From: Nitrobacteraceae bacterium AZCC 2146
GTDB taxonomy: Bacteria; Pseudomonadota; Alphaproteobacteria; Rhizobiales; Xanthobacteraceae
Length of the DNA: 64,000 bases
Direction of reading: 5' to 3'
Assembly (NCBI GenBank): GCA_036924855.1
Contig: JBAGRP010000001.1
Coordinates: forward strand, 3,968,001-4,032,000
The position numbers were made by a program, and so were the translations under genes. Positions 1 to 8,360 of this stretch are shown piece after piece. Positions within the stretch are counted from its first letter, which is position 1, and every line of letters starts with the position of its first letter. The notes beneath the pieces are model-generated. The model searched no databases, was not told the origin of the DNA, and saw only the letters and a program-made list of their open reading frames with translations.

Positions 1-33
1 ATACCATGCAGAACATCGAATCGATCGCCACCC

Positions 34-1029
34 TTGAGACGAAAAGTTAGAACCGTGCTGCTGAGTTGCGGAGATGCCCTGGTTGATTTCCTGCCTGTCA
101 AAGCGGTGGACGGGCGCGACGCGGCCGTGCCCGTGGCCGGTGGATCCTGTCTCAACATAGCCGTCGGCATGGCCCGTCTCGGCGCACCGACAGGGTTTGT
201 TGGCGGCATCTCGACCGATCTTTTCGGACGCATCATTGCCGACCACGCGTCGGCCTCGCGGGTCGATCTTCGATATGCTGTTCGTAGCGACCACCAGACG
301 ACGCTGGCATTCGTCCGCACCGTCGCGGGCGAGCCGCAATATGCCTTCTATGACGAGGCGACGGCATCAAGAAACTGGACCTATCGACCGGGCTCAATCC
401 CCTTCGACGAGATCGAAGCAATCCATGTCGGATCGACGACACTTGCCAGCGACCAGGGGGCGGCCAACGCGCTTGCGGTGGTCAAGGACGCCGGCGGATC
501 GGTCACCATTTCCTTTGATCCGAATTGCCGGCCCAATCTGGTCAGGCGCAAGGCGCGTTACGTCGATCAGATGGACGTGTTTGCCGCCGCCGCCGACATC
601 GTGCGGATGTCGGATGTCGATTTTGAATTTCTCTATGGCGGCAGTGACTACGGGGGAAGGGCGAGGTCGCTTATTGCCGCCGGTGCAAGCCTGGTCGTTG
701 TCACGCGTGGGATCAAAGGAGCGCAAGCATGGCACGGAGGGGCGGGTATGGTTGAGGTCGAAGCGCCCACAACAGATGTGGTGGATACGATCGGGGCAGG
801 CGACAGCTTTCAAGCCGCACTGCTGTTCGCTTTGCGGGCCGTCGGACGGATCAGGCGCGGAGCGCTGGCGCAAATGAATTCCGAAGAGCTTGGCCGGGCG
901 TTGTCGTTCGCGTCGAGTTGTGCAGCCTTCACGTGCGGGCGCGCCGGAGCCGATCCTCCACGCCAATCAGATGTTGGTGCGGCGTTGGCTCGTCTTTTGT
1001 CGGATGGGCCCGCATGCGACGCGACATAA
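34..1029 (+). CDS. PfkB-family sugar kinase, probable fructokinase
   Basis: This encodes a ribokinase/PfkB-fold kinase of 331 aa, the usual length, that should phosphorylate a sugar such as fructose in the cytoplasm. The N-terminus has the substrate-binding glycines (GDALVDFLP, then GGSCLNIAVGMARLG near residues 37-51). The C-terminal PfkB signature DTIGAGDSFQAALL near residues 250-263 carries the catalytic Asp and the anion hole. The first in-frame start is TTG; a GTG at 55 (residue 8), directly before the conserved LLSCGD, is equally plausible. Fructokinase is the best guess from the SCGDALVDF opening, but substrate cannot be read from sequence alone. It is a normal chromosomal-type gene outside the mobile debris. 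Confidence 0.85.
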   Translation: MRRKVRTVLLSCGDALVDFLPVKAVDGRDAAVPVAGGSCLNIAVGMARLGAPTGFVGGISTDLFGRIIADHASASRVDLRYAVRSDHQTTLAFVRTVAGEPQYAFYDEATASRNWTYRPGSIPFDEIEAIHVGSTTLASDQGAANALAVVKDAGGSVTISFDPNCRPNLVRRKARYVDQMDVFAAAADIVRMSDVDFEFLYGGSDYGGRARSLIAAGASLVVVTRGIKGAQAWHGGAGMVEVEAPTTDVVDTIGAGDSFQAALLFALRAVGRIRRGALAQMNSEELGRALSFASSCAAFTCGRAGADPPRQSDVGAALARLLSDGPACDAT

Positions 1030-1483
1030 GGAATGTCAACAAGGTATGGATGCTCGGAACCAGCGCGATCAGCAACTGCGTCGCTGGGATGGCGGCTTGC
1101 TCCGGACTGCTACGATCCCATCAGCGCGATTGCAGGCAATTGCTGTGACCAAAACCGACCTCTCCGACGTCTACCGTGTTCCCCGTCAGCACCCATGAGA
1201 CAATTTGAGGGACTTCACGAAGGGAGGATTTCTGGTTCATCGTAGCCGTAAGGAGCGAAGATGAAACAGAAATCCGGGCCGGACAAAGCGCCGGCAGAAC
1301 GGAGACTTGAAATAGGTGTGATGTATCGTTAGGCAACGAAAGCCATCCCGCTTCAAATGCCGACAAGCTGATCGATTCCGGTCGTGGCACCTTTGAGACA
1401 TGTTGACCGTTCTAAGAATTGTCCGCATATGGGGAAAGATCGGAACCGATCGGCCCTCCTATTTCAACCATGAGGCCTTGGCT
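1030..1483. other. Intergenic stretch, no gene seen
   Basis: No ORF here has a recognisable product or convincing start on either strand. The only notable sequence is a 27-bp block at 1376-1402 that recurs at 10705-10731. The 5' end of the longer reading frame of the next gene (from 1400) lies here but is probably untranslated. Confidence 0.5.
1376..1402 (+). repeat. 27-bp dispersed repeat, copy 1 (possible IS end)
   Basis: This 27-bp block matches 10705-10731 at 25 of 27 positions, with an exact 18-bp core containing GGCACCTTTGAGACATG. The two copies are in the same orientation about 9.3 kb apart and bracket the IS-rich segment. The sequence resembles an insertion-sequence terminus, but no transposase adjoins either copy, so this is a remnant at most. 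Confidence 0.5.
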
Positions 1484-2500
1484 ATGTACAACGGCGCCGA
1501 AAAAACATCATATCTCTTGACCCGTCGTGGAGTGTTGTCTGGGGGCGCTGCGATGATAACGGCAGGTGCAGCCCTGTCGCATGAAACGACAGTTCACGCA
1601 GCCGCGCCCATCGCGGCGAAGCAGGCTCCCGGCTTCTATCGCTACAAAGTCGGCGACTTCGAGGTCACTGTCATCACTGATGGTGCACTGGCATTCCCGG
1701 TCGAGAATTTCGTTTCGAACGCGACAACGGAACAGGTCAAGGCCGCGCTTGCTGCAGCCCATCGCGCCACCGATGCCCTGTCCGTTCCATTCTCGCCAAT
1801 CGTCGTGAACACGGGGTCGAAGCTGATCCTGATCGACACTGGTCTCGGCGATGCGGCGTTTGAGCGAAGCAAAGGCACAGTCGGGCAATTCGCGACCAAC
1901 CTGAAGGCTGCGGGTCTTGAACGCTCGAATATCGATGCCGTCGTGATCTCCCACTTCCATATCGATCATGTGGATGGCCTGGTTGCCGCGGATGGCAAGC
2001 CGGCATTCCCGCATGCGGAGATCTTCGTGCCGGCCGCTGAATGGAAATTCTGGATGGACGACGGCGAGATGAGCCGGGCGCCGAAGGGCCGGATCGAGGG
2101 CTTGTTCAAGAACAGCCGCCGGGTTTTTGGCGCGCTTGGTGGCAAGGTCACGCCGTACGAGGCAGGCAAGGAGGTCTTGGCCGGGCTCACCGCCATTGCT
2201 ACGCCCGGGCACTCCGTCGGGCATGCGTCGTTCGTTCTGTCCTCCGGCGCCAGCAGCGTATTCATCCAGGGGGACGTGGCGCATATTCCGGTGCTGTTCG
2301 TCGCAAATCCTGGTTGGCATGCATCGATCGATCAAGACCCGGTCATGGCCGAAGCCACACGCCGAACGGTCTACGACATGCTGGTGGCCGAGAAGATGCT
2401 GGTTCAGGGCTTCCATTACCCATTCCCCGCTCTCGCCCACGTCGAAAAGACCGCGAGCGGCTATCGCGAAGTCCTGATGCCGTGGAATCCCACCATCTAG
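1484..2500 (+). CDS. Metallo-beta-lactamase-fold hydrolase with Tat signal
   Basis: The product is a 338-aa MBL-fold hydrolase. The metal motif SHFHIDHVDG (HxHxDH) is clear, followed by the TPGHSVGHASF histidine and the GDVAH aspartate, so the di-metal site is complete. The N-terminus carries a twin-arginine signal (TRRGVLSGGAAMITAGAAL) and a VHAAAP cleavage region, predicting export of the folded enzyme to the periplasm. ATG 1484 is chosen because it places the Tat motif 15-25 residues in and has a GAGG-like ribosome site upstream; the frame is also open from 1400. The arrangement resembles exported AHL-lactonase-like or alkylsulfatase-like MBL proteins, but the substrate is not determinable. 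Confidence 0.85.
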   Translation: MYNGAEKTSYLLTRRGVLSGGAAMITAGAALSHETTVHAAAPIAAKQAPGFYRYKVGDFEVTVITDGALAFPVENFVSNATTEQVKAALAAAHRATDALSVPFSPIVVNTGSKLILIDTGLGDAAFERSKGTVGQFATNLKAAGLERSNIDAVVISHFHIDHVDGLVAADGKPAFPHAEIFVPAAEWKFWMDDGEMSRAPKGRIEGLFKNSRRVFGALGGKVTPYEAGKEVLAGLTAIATPGHSVGHASFVLSSGASSVFIQGDVAHIPVLFVANPGWHASIDQDPVMAEATRRTVYDMLVAEKMLVQGFHYPFPALAHVEKTASGYREVLMPWNPTI

Positions 2501-2699
2501 TACCCCTGGAGAATGACTCCTGCCTCAACGAATTGGGCACCGGCACGTGCTCCATGGGGAGCTTTCCTCTCCCGCCAAATGGTGCGCACCTTGAGGGCTT
2601 CTTCTCTGCAGAATGACGCTGGTCGGCTATGTCGGCATCGAAACGGCCGCGGCTGCCTACCGATACTGGCTTTAGCTAGGAACGGAGATGTGCCTGATA

Positions 2700-2750
2700 T
2701 GGCGCGCCCGACACGATTCGAACGTGTGATCTCCGTCTTCGGAGGGCAAA
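2700..2750 (-). other. 3' fragment of tRNA-Arg (probable CCG), att scar
   Basis: Read on the minus strand, this has the T arm and 3' acceptor strand of a tRNA-Arg gene: ACACG-TTCGAAT-CGTGT followed by CGGGCGC and GCCA, with a partial anticodon arm holding CTCCGAA (anticodon CCG) just 5'. No matching 5' acceptor strand GCGCCCG lies in the expected place, and the anticodon stem is imperfect, so this is not a complete tRNA. A 3' tRNA end of about 45-50 bp is the typical product of integration by a tyrosine recombinase of the type whose broken gene lies at 58.6-64 kb. Confidence 0.65.
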
Positions 2751-3096
2751 CGCCCGTGCCCCCAATCCCGGAACAACGCATTTAATCAATCGCAAGAATG
2801 GGGTGTTGCAAGCCCCCGGCAACCACGCCACAGCGTGCCTCCTTACTCCGCGCTACGCTGCCTTGCGAAACCGCGCTATGGCTCTTTCATGACGTCGACC
2901 GCCGACGGAAATTGAAGGGCTTGGCAAGAACCAGGATGAGCCACCATCAGATTCTGCGACTGGATGGCGATCAGGCTGAGCGGTGCGACGGCAATTTGCC
3001 TTTCGCTAGAGCACATTCCGCAAAAAGTGAGTCGGAGGGGATTCTCTAGAGGTGGGAATGCTGATTCCATCTTTGCGACTGAGTCGGGAGGATGGG
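2751..3096. other. Intergenic stretch next to the tRNA fragment
   Basis: I see no supported gene between the tRNA-Arg fragment and the IS630 transposase. The open frames here are short, lack ribosome sites and resemble nothing I recognise. Confidence 0.4.
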
Positions 3097-3820
3097 ATGG
3101 GCAAGCCGTACAGCATGGATTTACGCGAGCGGGTAGTTTCGGCGATCGAAGGCGGGGTATCGACGCGTCAGGCGGCGGAGCGCTTTGCGATCGGGATTGC
3201 GACGCCGGGACATGGGCGCGGCTGAAGCGGGCAACGGGGGAAGTTCGCCCTGCCAAACAGGGCAAGCCGAAGGGGGCCGTGCTTGATGGGCATGCGGATT
3301 TCATTCTGCGCGCGCTTGCCGAGGCGCCCGACACAACGCTTGACGAGATGGTCGAGCGGTTGCGGGAGGAACGTGGCGTGACCGTTGTGAGGACCGCTGT
3401 GTGGAAGTTTCTCGATCGGCACGGCCAGACGCATAAAAAAAGACCGCCCACGCCAGCGAGCAAGAGCGCGCGGATGTAAAGGCCCGCGCGCGAGAATTGG
3501 TTCGATGGCCAAGACGATCTTGACCCCGAACGCCTGATCTTCATCGATGAGAGCGGCCTTTCGACGAAGATGGCGCGCCTTCGTGGCTGGGCGCCCAAAG
3601 GCGAGCGTTGCCGCGCCGCAATTCCGCACGGTCATTGGAAGACAGTCACCTTTGTCAGCGGTCTCACGCTTGCGGGCTTCGTTGCGCCGATGCTTCTCGA
3701 TGGTCCGATGGACGGAGAGTGCTTCTTGGCCTGGGTCGAGCAGATGTTGGTCCCCACACTGCGCTCAGGCGATATCGTCATTATGGACAATCTGGCCGCT
3801 CACAAGGTCGCGGGCGTCAG
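3097..3820 (+). pseudogene. IS630-family transposase, frameshifted and truncated
   Basis: The ORF starts well at ATG 3097 behind GGGAGG, with MGKPYSMDLRERVVSAIEGG and an HTH of IS630 type. The frame breaks near 3210 and the protein continues in another frame (RLKRATGEVRP, then TLDEMVERLREERGVTV). After a second break near 3478 it resumes with the DDE-domain segments LIFIDESGLSTKM and VIMDNLAAHKVAGVR. The family's C-terminal block (the PPYSPDLNPIE region with the last acidic residue) is missing: after about 3820 the sequence changes to something unrelated. With at least two frameshifts and no C-terminus it cannot make an active transposase. Confidence 0.85.
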
Positions 3821-4114
3821 GCAAAGCTCAAGGAAGAACTTTGTCTTGATGGAGCAAGTCTCACTGATGAGAGGCATCCCTATCACCCACTCAATCGCTA
3901 TGAGTCGGGCAATCTCACTGCGCGCGGTGTTGAAATTTGCTACCGACTGTTCGATTTTGGCAAATCGCCCCTTGCTGTAGCGTATCTGATGCGCGTTTCG
4001 TTGAAAGCAGCGACGAGACGGCAGAAGATGTGGGTAGCGGTCGGTGGGTCTGGCCGGGAAAAGCGCGATCTTCGCTCAATAAAGAAGCGTAAATTCTATC
4101 GGACATATGACTAG
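3821..4114 (+). pseudogene. Unrecognised gene fragment fused to IS630 debris
   Basis: Immediately after the IS630 remnant an open frame reads KLKEELCLDGASLTDERHPYH, then GVEICYRLFDFGKSPLAVAYLM and a basic tail, about 97 residues. Its composition looks like genuine protein, and it resembles small rhizobial hypotheticals with an HPL...YE...GVEICYRLFD pattern that I know only from memory. It has no start codon of its own because its 5' end is lost at the IS630 junction. It therefore looks like the 3' part of a small gene cut by the element. Confidence 0.4.
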
Positions 4115-4237
4115 GTTCAGATGGGGTATTCGGCTTGAGCCCATCTTTTAGGTTCTAGGTAGAGGTGTTGCGCTTCGGGCTAATGATAAACGTGGTCTGT
4201 TCTCCAACAGCCACTAGCATCAGAAGGGAAGCGCAGC

Positions 4238-4902
4238 ATGAAGTATTATGCGGGTTTGGACGTCTCGCTGAAAGAGACCTCCGTATGCATTTTGGATGAA
4301 GCGGGCGCGGTTCTCCGAGAGCTAAAAGTCCCAAGCCATCCTGAAGATCTAATCCGGATCTTGAGGGATCCTGCGACGCCGCTCGTTCGGATTGGCCTCG
4401 AGGCGGGGCCACTGTCGCAATGGCTATTTAGCGGGATGGTGGAAGCTGGACTGCCCGCCATCTGCATCGAGACCCGTCACGCCAAGGCCTTCCTCAAGGC
4501 CCAGATAAACAAGACCGACCGCAATGATGCGCGTGGCATCGCGCAGATGATGCGCGTCAATTTGTTTCGCCCTGTCCACGTTAAGACGCTGACCAGCCAG
4601 AAGCGACGGGCGTTGCTGACGGCCCGCAAGCTGGTGCAGGAAAAGTCCATCGCTATTGAAAATGATATTCGGGGGATGCTGCGCAATTTTGGGCTCAAGG
4701 TAGGCGTCGTCGGCGCCGCTGGCTTCGAGGTACGTATCCGCGAGTTGATCGAAGACATGCCGGACTTGGCCAGCATCATGGTGCCGCTGCTAATGGTTCG
4801 GCAAAAGCTCCGTGAGACCTTCATGACCTTGCATCGTCAGTTGCTGGCGGTTGTTCGGGACGATACGGCTTGCCGGCGTCTGATGACGATTCCCGGTGTC
4901 GG
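4238..4902 (+). pseudogene. IS110-family transposase, 5' part (split gene)
   Basis: This is the N-terminal two-thirds of an IS110-family transposase, beginning MKYYAGLDVSLKETSVCI (the DEDD RuvC-like domain with its first Asp) and including KTDRNDARGIAQMM, ending at LMTIPGVG. Family members continue directly with VVTALTF; that continuation is found 2.57 kb away at 7471. The gene was therefore intact until the serine-recombinase element entered the GVG codons of the transposase_20 domain. The start ATG has GGGAAG upstream. Removing the insert restores a single reading frame of about 340 aa. Confidence 0.9.
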
Positions 4903-4931
4903 CGCGACAACTTCATAATGCTCACTATCAG

Positions 4932-5369
4932 TTGCGTGAGACGATTATCCGTTACCGATTTCATCCCCGTTACGGGCAAACGGTCATCGTGACCAGTCGC
5001 CATCGCCGTGGTAACGACGTCGCTGTGACCATCCGTCAGCCCGATGGCACACTGGCGCAGCTGCCGATCTGGATGACGGAGGATTCGGCGGAGGCGATGG
5101 TGGTGACGGAGATTCCACTTCTGCCGCTGGCGCATCTGCGTGAGCTCCGTCTCGAGCTCGATACCTGCCTAAGCTTGTTGCACGACGATTCCCGTCGTGA
5201 AGGAGACAAGCATGACGCGTCGGCAACAATATCAACGCCAATCCGACCTCTTCGTGCCCAAGACGCCACTGGTACCGATGACAGCGTCCGAGCGGGCGAA
5301 GCTATTGCCACTGGTGAGCGCGCTTTTGTCGGAAATACTCAGTGTCGTCGCAGTGACGGAGGCAGGTGA
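4932..5369 (+). CDS. Accessory protein of the recombinase element (DUF5372-like)
   Basis: This first ORF of the inserted element encodes about 145 aa. The conserved-looking core is YRFHPRYGQTVIVTSRHRRG then PDGTLAQLPIWMTEDSAEAM, a compact beta-rich stretch; the C-terminus is low-complexity. From memory it matches DUF5372-type proteins that travel with transposon-borne serine recombinases in rhizobia; their function is unknown. The frame is open from inside the interrupted IS110 gene (4896), so the start is unclear: TTG 4932 is the first plausible one inside the element. The TGA overlaps the recombinase start (TGATG), so translation is probably coupled. Confidence 0.6.
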   Translation: MRETIIRYRFHPRYGQTVIVTSRHRRGNDVAVTIRQPDGTLAQLPIWMTEDSAEAMVVTEIPLLPLAHLRELRLELDTCLSLLHDDSRREGDKHDASATISTPIRPLRAQDATGTDDSVRAGEAIATGERAFVGNTQCRRSDGGR

Positions 5370-5385
5370 TGAAGATCACGCCTGA
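5212..5385 (+). CDS. Small 57-aa protein of the recombinase element
   Basis: ATG 5212 sits 6 nt behind a strong AAGGAGA ribosome site and gives a 57-aa protein beginning MTRRQQYQRQSDLFVPKTPL, with a helical segment around KLLPLVSALLSEIL and an acidic tail. It overlaps the 3' end of the preceding ORF and the first codons of the recombinase in different frames, which is unusual packing. The good ribosome site and its position between the other two element genes suggest it is expressed, perhaps as a recombination-directionality or regulatory factor; that role is a guess. Confidence 0.6.
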   Translation: MTRRQQYQRQSDLFVPKTPLVPMTASERAKLLPLVSALLSEILSVVAVTEAGDEDHA

Positions 5386-7438
5386 TCATCTGGCGCGGGG
5401 CGCCTTCATCTACATTCGGCAATCCACCGTCGACCAGCTTGCCAACAATCATGAGAGCCGACGGCGTCAATATGGCCTTGCTGATCGTGCTCGAGCTCTC
5501 GGCTGGACGGATGTGACAGTCATTGATGACGATCTTGGTCGCTCGGGTTCGGGCGTCAGCCGTCCGGGATTCGAGAGGCTGCTTGCAGCGATCTGTGAAG
5601 GCCGCGTTGGTGCCGTGTTTTCGATCGAGGCGTCGCGCCTGGCGCGCAACGGACGCGACTGGCACACTCTGATCGAATTTTGCGGCTTGGTCGGCACGGT
5701 GATCGTCGATGAGGATGGAACGTATGAACCACGCCATCCGAACGACCGGCTATTGCTGGGCATGAAGGGGACGATGAGCGAGCTCGAACTGTCGCTCCTG
5801 CGGGCCCGTTCGATGGAAGCCCTGAAGCAGAAGGCACGACGGGGCGAGCTGTTCTTCTCGGTAGCCGTTGGCTATGTAAAAGTAGGCCGCGACAAAATCG
5901 AAATGGATCCCGACCTGCGCGTGCGTGAGGCGATTGGGCTGGTCTTCGCCCGGTTTGCCGAGATGCAAAGCATCCGCCAAGTGTTTTTGTCGCTTCGAGG
6001 TGACCAGATCGCGCTGCCGTATATCGACCCCAAAGTCTCGGGACAACATCAGGTGATGTGGAAGCTACCGGTCTACACGTCGGTGAGCAATCTTCTCACC
6101 AATCCTGTTTATGCTGGTGCTTACGCCTTTGGCCGAACCGGAAGTCGGATGACAATCGAAAATGGCCGCAAGCGAATCGTTCGCGGCCGCCGCAAAGATC
6201 GCTCAGATTGGGCGGTCTTGCTCGTCGAGCATCACGAGGGCTATTTGTCCTGGGCAGACTTTGAAAGGAATCAACGGCTGATCGCTGACAACGCCAATGG
6301 TAAGGGCATGATGGTGCGCGGACCGGTGCGCAAGGGGGAGGCTTTGCTCGCCGGCCTGCTGCGCTGTGGTCATTGCGGCCGCCGGCTGCTTGTTAGCTAC
6401 AATGGCACCAAGGGCGATGTCGGCCGCTATAATTGTGACGCGACCCGGAGCAATCCCGGTGCTGGTCCCTGTATCTCATTCGGCGCTTTGCGGGTCGATG
6501 AGGCGGTGGGAGCCGAGATTGTGCGGTTGCTGCAGCCGCTCGGTGTTGAAGCAGCCATCCAAGCGATCACACAATGCGAGCACCAGTCTGGCGAAAAACA
6601 ACGCCAGATCGAGTTGGCGCTCGAGCAGGCGCGATACGAGGCAACCAGGGCACGCCGACAGTATGATACGGTCGACCCTGATAATCGTCTGGTCGCTGGC
6701 GAACTCGAGCGGCGGTGGAATGCCGCCCTTGCGGCCGTACGCGCACTCGAGGAGGAAATGGAGGCGCTGCTTCGACAGCGGCCGGCGACCTTGAGTGCAG
6801 AGGAGCGCAAGCGTCTGCTGCAAATGGGGGCTGACCTGGAGGCTGCTTGGCATCATCCGGCGGCCACTGCCGTCACGCGTAAGCGTATCATCCGAGTCGT
6901 GTTGCGTGAGGTGGTAGCCTGCGTCGAGGATGACCAGATTCATTTATTGTTGCATTGGCAGGGCGGCGATCATACCCGCCTGATGGTGAGAAAGAACCGG
7001 AGGGGACAAACACGGTGGGCCGTCGAGCCCGAGACGGTGGAATTGATCCGCGCCTGCGCGCGATTGATGCCTGACAAAGCCATTGCCGGCATGCTCAACC
7101 GGACAGGTAAGCGAACAGGCCGATTGAATGGATGGACACAGTCGCGTGTGCGGGGCTTCCGCAACACGCACGGCATCTCGGTCTACAGGGATGGCGAATG
7201 GGCCGAGCGCGGCGAAGTCACGTTGCCTGAAGCAGCCAGGATGCTCAATCTGAGCCCCCTGACGGTGCTACGCCAGATACGCGCCGGCGTCATTCCCGCC
7301 AAGCAATATTGTGCAGGCGCACCCTGGGTAATCAAACGACGGGATATCGAAGATCAGCATGTGATCGAGCGCGTCAGGGCGTGCTGCAAAAGCCCGTCAT
7401 CATCAAATCCAAATCAAAAGACCTTTGTCTTTCAATAA
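5369..7438 (+). CDS. Large serine recombinase (transposase of the element)
   Basis: The 689-aa protein is a large serine recombinase that cuts and rejoins DNA through a serine-DNA link. The resolvase domain opens with FIYIRQSTVDQL (nucleophilic Ser of the YxRxS motif near residue 19) and has the arginines in IEASRLARNGRDW. A 'recombinase' domain follows (LTNPVYAGAYAFGR), then a zinc ribbon (LRCGHCGRRLLV ... YNC ... GPC near residues 329-368), a coiled coil, and a C-terminal MerR-like helix-turn-helix (LPEAARMLNLSPLTVLRQI). All active-site features are intact. ATG 5369 overlaps the stop of the preceding ORF; GTG 5366 is an alternative. It is the likely mover of this element. Confidence 0.92.
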   Translation: MKITPDHLARGAFIYIRQSTVDQLANNHESRRRQYGLADRARALGWTDVTVIDDDLGRSGSGVSRPGFERLLAAICEGRVGAVFSIEASRLARNGRDWHTLIEFCGLVGTVIVDEDGTYEPRHPNDRLLLGMKGTMSELELSLLRARSMEALKQKARRGELFFSVAVGYVKVGRDKIEMDPDLRVREAIGLVFARFAEMQSIRQVFLSLRGDQIALPYIDPKVSGQHQVMWKLPVYTSVSNLLTNPVYAGAYAFGRTGSRMTIENGRKRIVRGRRKDRSDWAVLLVEHHEGYLSWADFERNQRLIADNANGKGMMVRGPVRKGEALLAGLLRCGHCGRRLLVSYNGTKGDVGRYNCDATRSNPGAGPCISFGALRVDEAVGAEIVRLLQPLGVEAAIQAITQCEHQSGEKQRQIELALEQARYEATRARRQYDTVDPDNRLVAGELERRWNAALAAVRALEEEMEALLRQRPATLSAEERKRLLQMGADLEAAWHHPAATAVTRKRIIRVVLREVVACVEDDQIHLLLHWQGGDHTRLMVRKNRRGQTRWAVEPETVELIRACARLMPDKAIAGMLNRTGKRTGRLNGWTQSRVRGFRNTHGISVYRDGEWAERGEVTLPEAARMLNLSPLTVLRQIRAGVIPAKQYCAGAPWVIKRRDIEDQHVIERVRACCKSPSSSNPNQKTFVFQ

Positions 7439-7470
7439 CGTAGTGAGATGGGCAATATGACGTGGGATCA

Positions 7471-7836
7471 GGGGTGGTGACCGCATTGACGTTTCGCCAT
7501 ACGATCGACGACGCCTCACGCTTCCGATCGGCGTCGATGGTCGGTGCCTATCTGGGCCTCACGCCTCGACGCAATCAATCCGGCGAGACTGACTCCAATG
7601 GCAAAATCTCCCGGTGGGGAAACAGGCTTTTGCGAAGCTACTTGTTTGAGGCAGCGACTGTTCTGCTTTATCGCACTAAAAAATGGTGCTCGCTCAAGGC
7701 TTGGGGAATGAAACTCGCAAAGCGCGTCGGAATGAAGAAAGCAAAGGTTGCCGTCGCCCGCAAGATCGCCGTCATCCTTCACTGCATCTGGGTTGACGGC
7801 ACTTCCTTTGAATGGGGGCAGACCAAGGCAGCCTGA
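7471..7836 (+). pseudogene. IS110-family transposase, 3' part (split gene)
   Basis: This is the C-terminal third of the IS110 transposase whose 5' part lies at 4238-4902. It resumes at [17 protein letters not shown] in the transposase_20 domain, continues through [28 protein letters not shown] and the basic C-terminus, and ends normally. IS110 enzymes need the C-terminal serine in this part as well as the N-terminal DEDD domain, so separating the halves inactivates the enzyme. Confidence 0.9.
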
Positions 7837-8099
7837 TCTCGATTTGCAAGCTCCTGGCCCGGTTCACCGGGTTGGCGATGTCCCGCTGGGACGGTGGTTG
7901 TGACGACCTCGGTCATTCGGCTGGTGGCGGCCCGTCCGCACTCCGCTGCATACGTTGAGGCGTCCGACCCGGACATCATCATGAGGCGCCCGTCGACCTC
8001 GGAAAGGACCATGACCCCAGTGCCGACATCTCCAGGAAGCTTGACAGCAACACGCAATTAAAGGGCCGAATAACATCCCACGATTCAGAGGAGCGAGCC
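7837..8099. other. Non-coding 3' flank of the IS110 element
   Basis: This 263-bp stretch lies between the end of one IS110 transposase and the start of a second IS110-type fragment, and I see no gene in it. IS110-family elements carry a structured bridge RNA in a non-coding end, so such an RNA could lie here or in the 5' flank near 4155-4237. I could not fold it, and no clear hairpin stands out by eye. Confidence 0.35.
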
Positions 8100-8360
8100 A
8101 TGCAGACGATAATGACAATCGGTTTAGACATCGCCAAGTCGGTTTTCCAGGTTCACGGCGTTGACGCTGGCGGCCAGGTGATCATCCGCCGGCAATTGAA
8201 GCGTCGCTATGTCCTGACGTTCTTCAAGAAGCTGTCGCCATGTCTGGTCGGTATCGAAGCCTGCGCCTCGGCGCACCATTGGTCGCGCGAACTGCAGGCA
8301 CTGGGTCACACCGTGCGGTTGATACGGCCGGCCTATGTGAAGCCGGCAAACGACCTGTAG
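8100..8360 (+). pseudogene. IS110-family transposase, N-terminal fragment
   Basis: ATG 8100 behind GAGGAGCGAG begins MQTIMTIGLDIAKSVFQVHG, the first catalytic segment of an IS110 transposase. It continues through CLVGIEACASAHHWSRELQ and ends at AYVKPANDL, just before the KNDAADAEA motif that should follow. Only 86 of about 340 residues remain. It differs from the two other IS110 types in this window, so it is a third lineage. The break is followed by 15 bp (8376-8390) identical to the start of the intact IS110 element nearby. Confidence 0.85.

Larger units (their letters stand above)
4903..7470 (+). mobile_element. Serine-recombinase element inserted in IS110
   Basis: A unit of about 2.57 kb separates the two halves of the IS110 gene. 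It holds three coupled plus-strand ORFs: a DUF5372-like protein, a 57-aa protein and a large serine recombinase. The host codons read ...CCC GGT GTC GG on the left and GGTG GTG ACC on the right, so the crossover probably lies in a GG dinucleotide, as expected for serine recombinases. The outer sequences share an imperfect inverted similarity (TCATAATG...CTCACTA on the left; the complement of TAGTGAG...ATATGA on the right). Exact ends are uncertain by a few bases. Confidence 0.8.

Noticed and set aside
1508..2440. 310-aa open frame on the minus strand
   Set aside because: Shadow of the MBL-fold hydrolase gene, whose HxHxDH motif and Tat signal fix the plus-strand frame.
2700..2770. Complete tRNA gene
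   Set aside because: Only the T arm and acceptor 3' strand match; the 5' acceptor GCGCCCG and a proper D arm are missing, so it is called a fragment.
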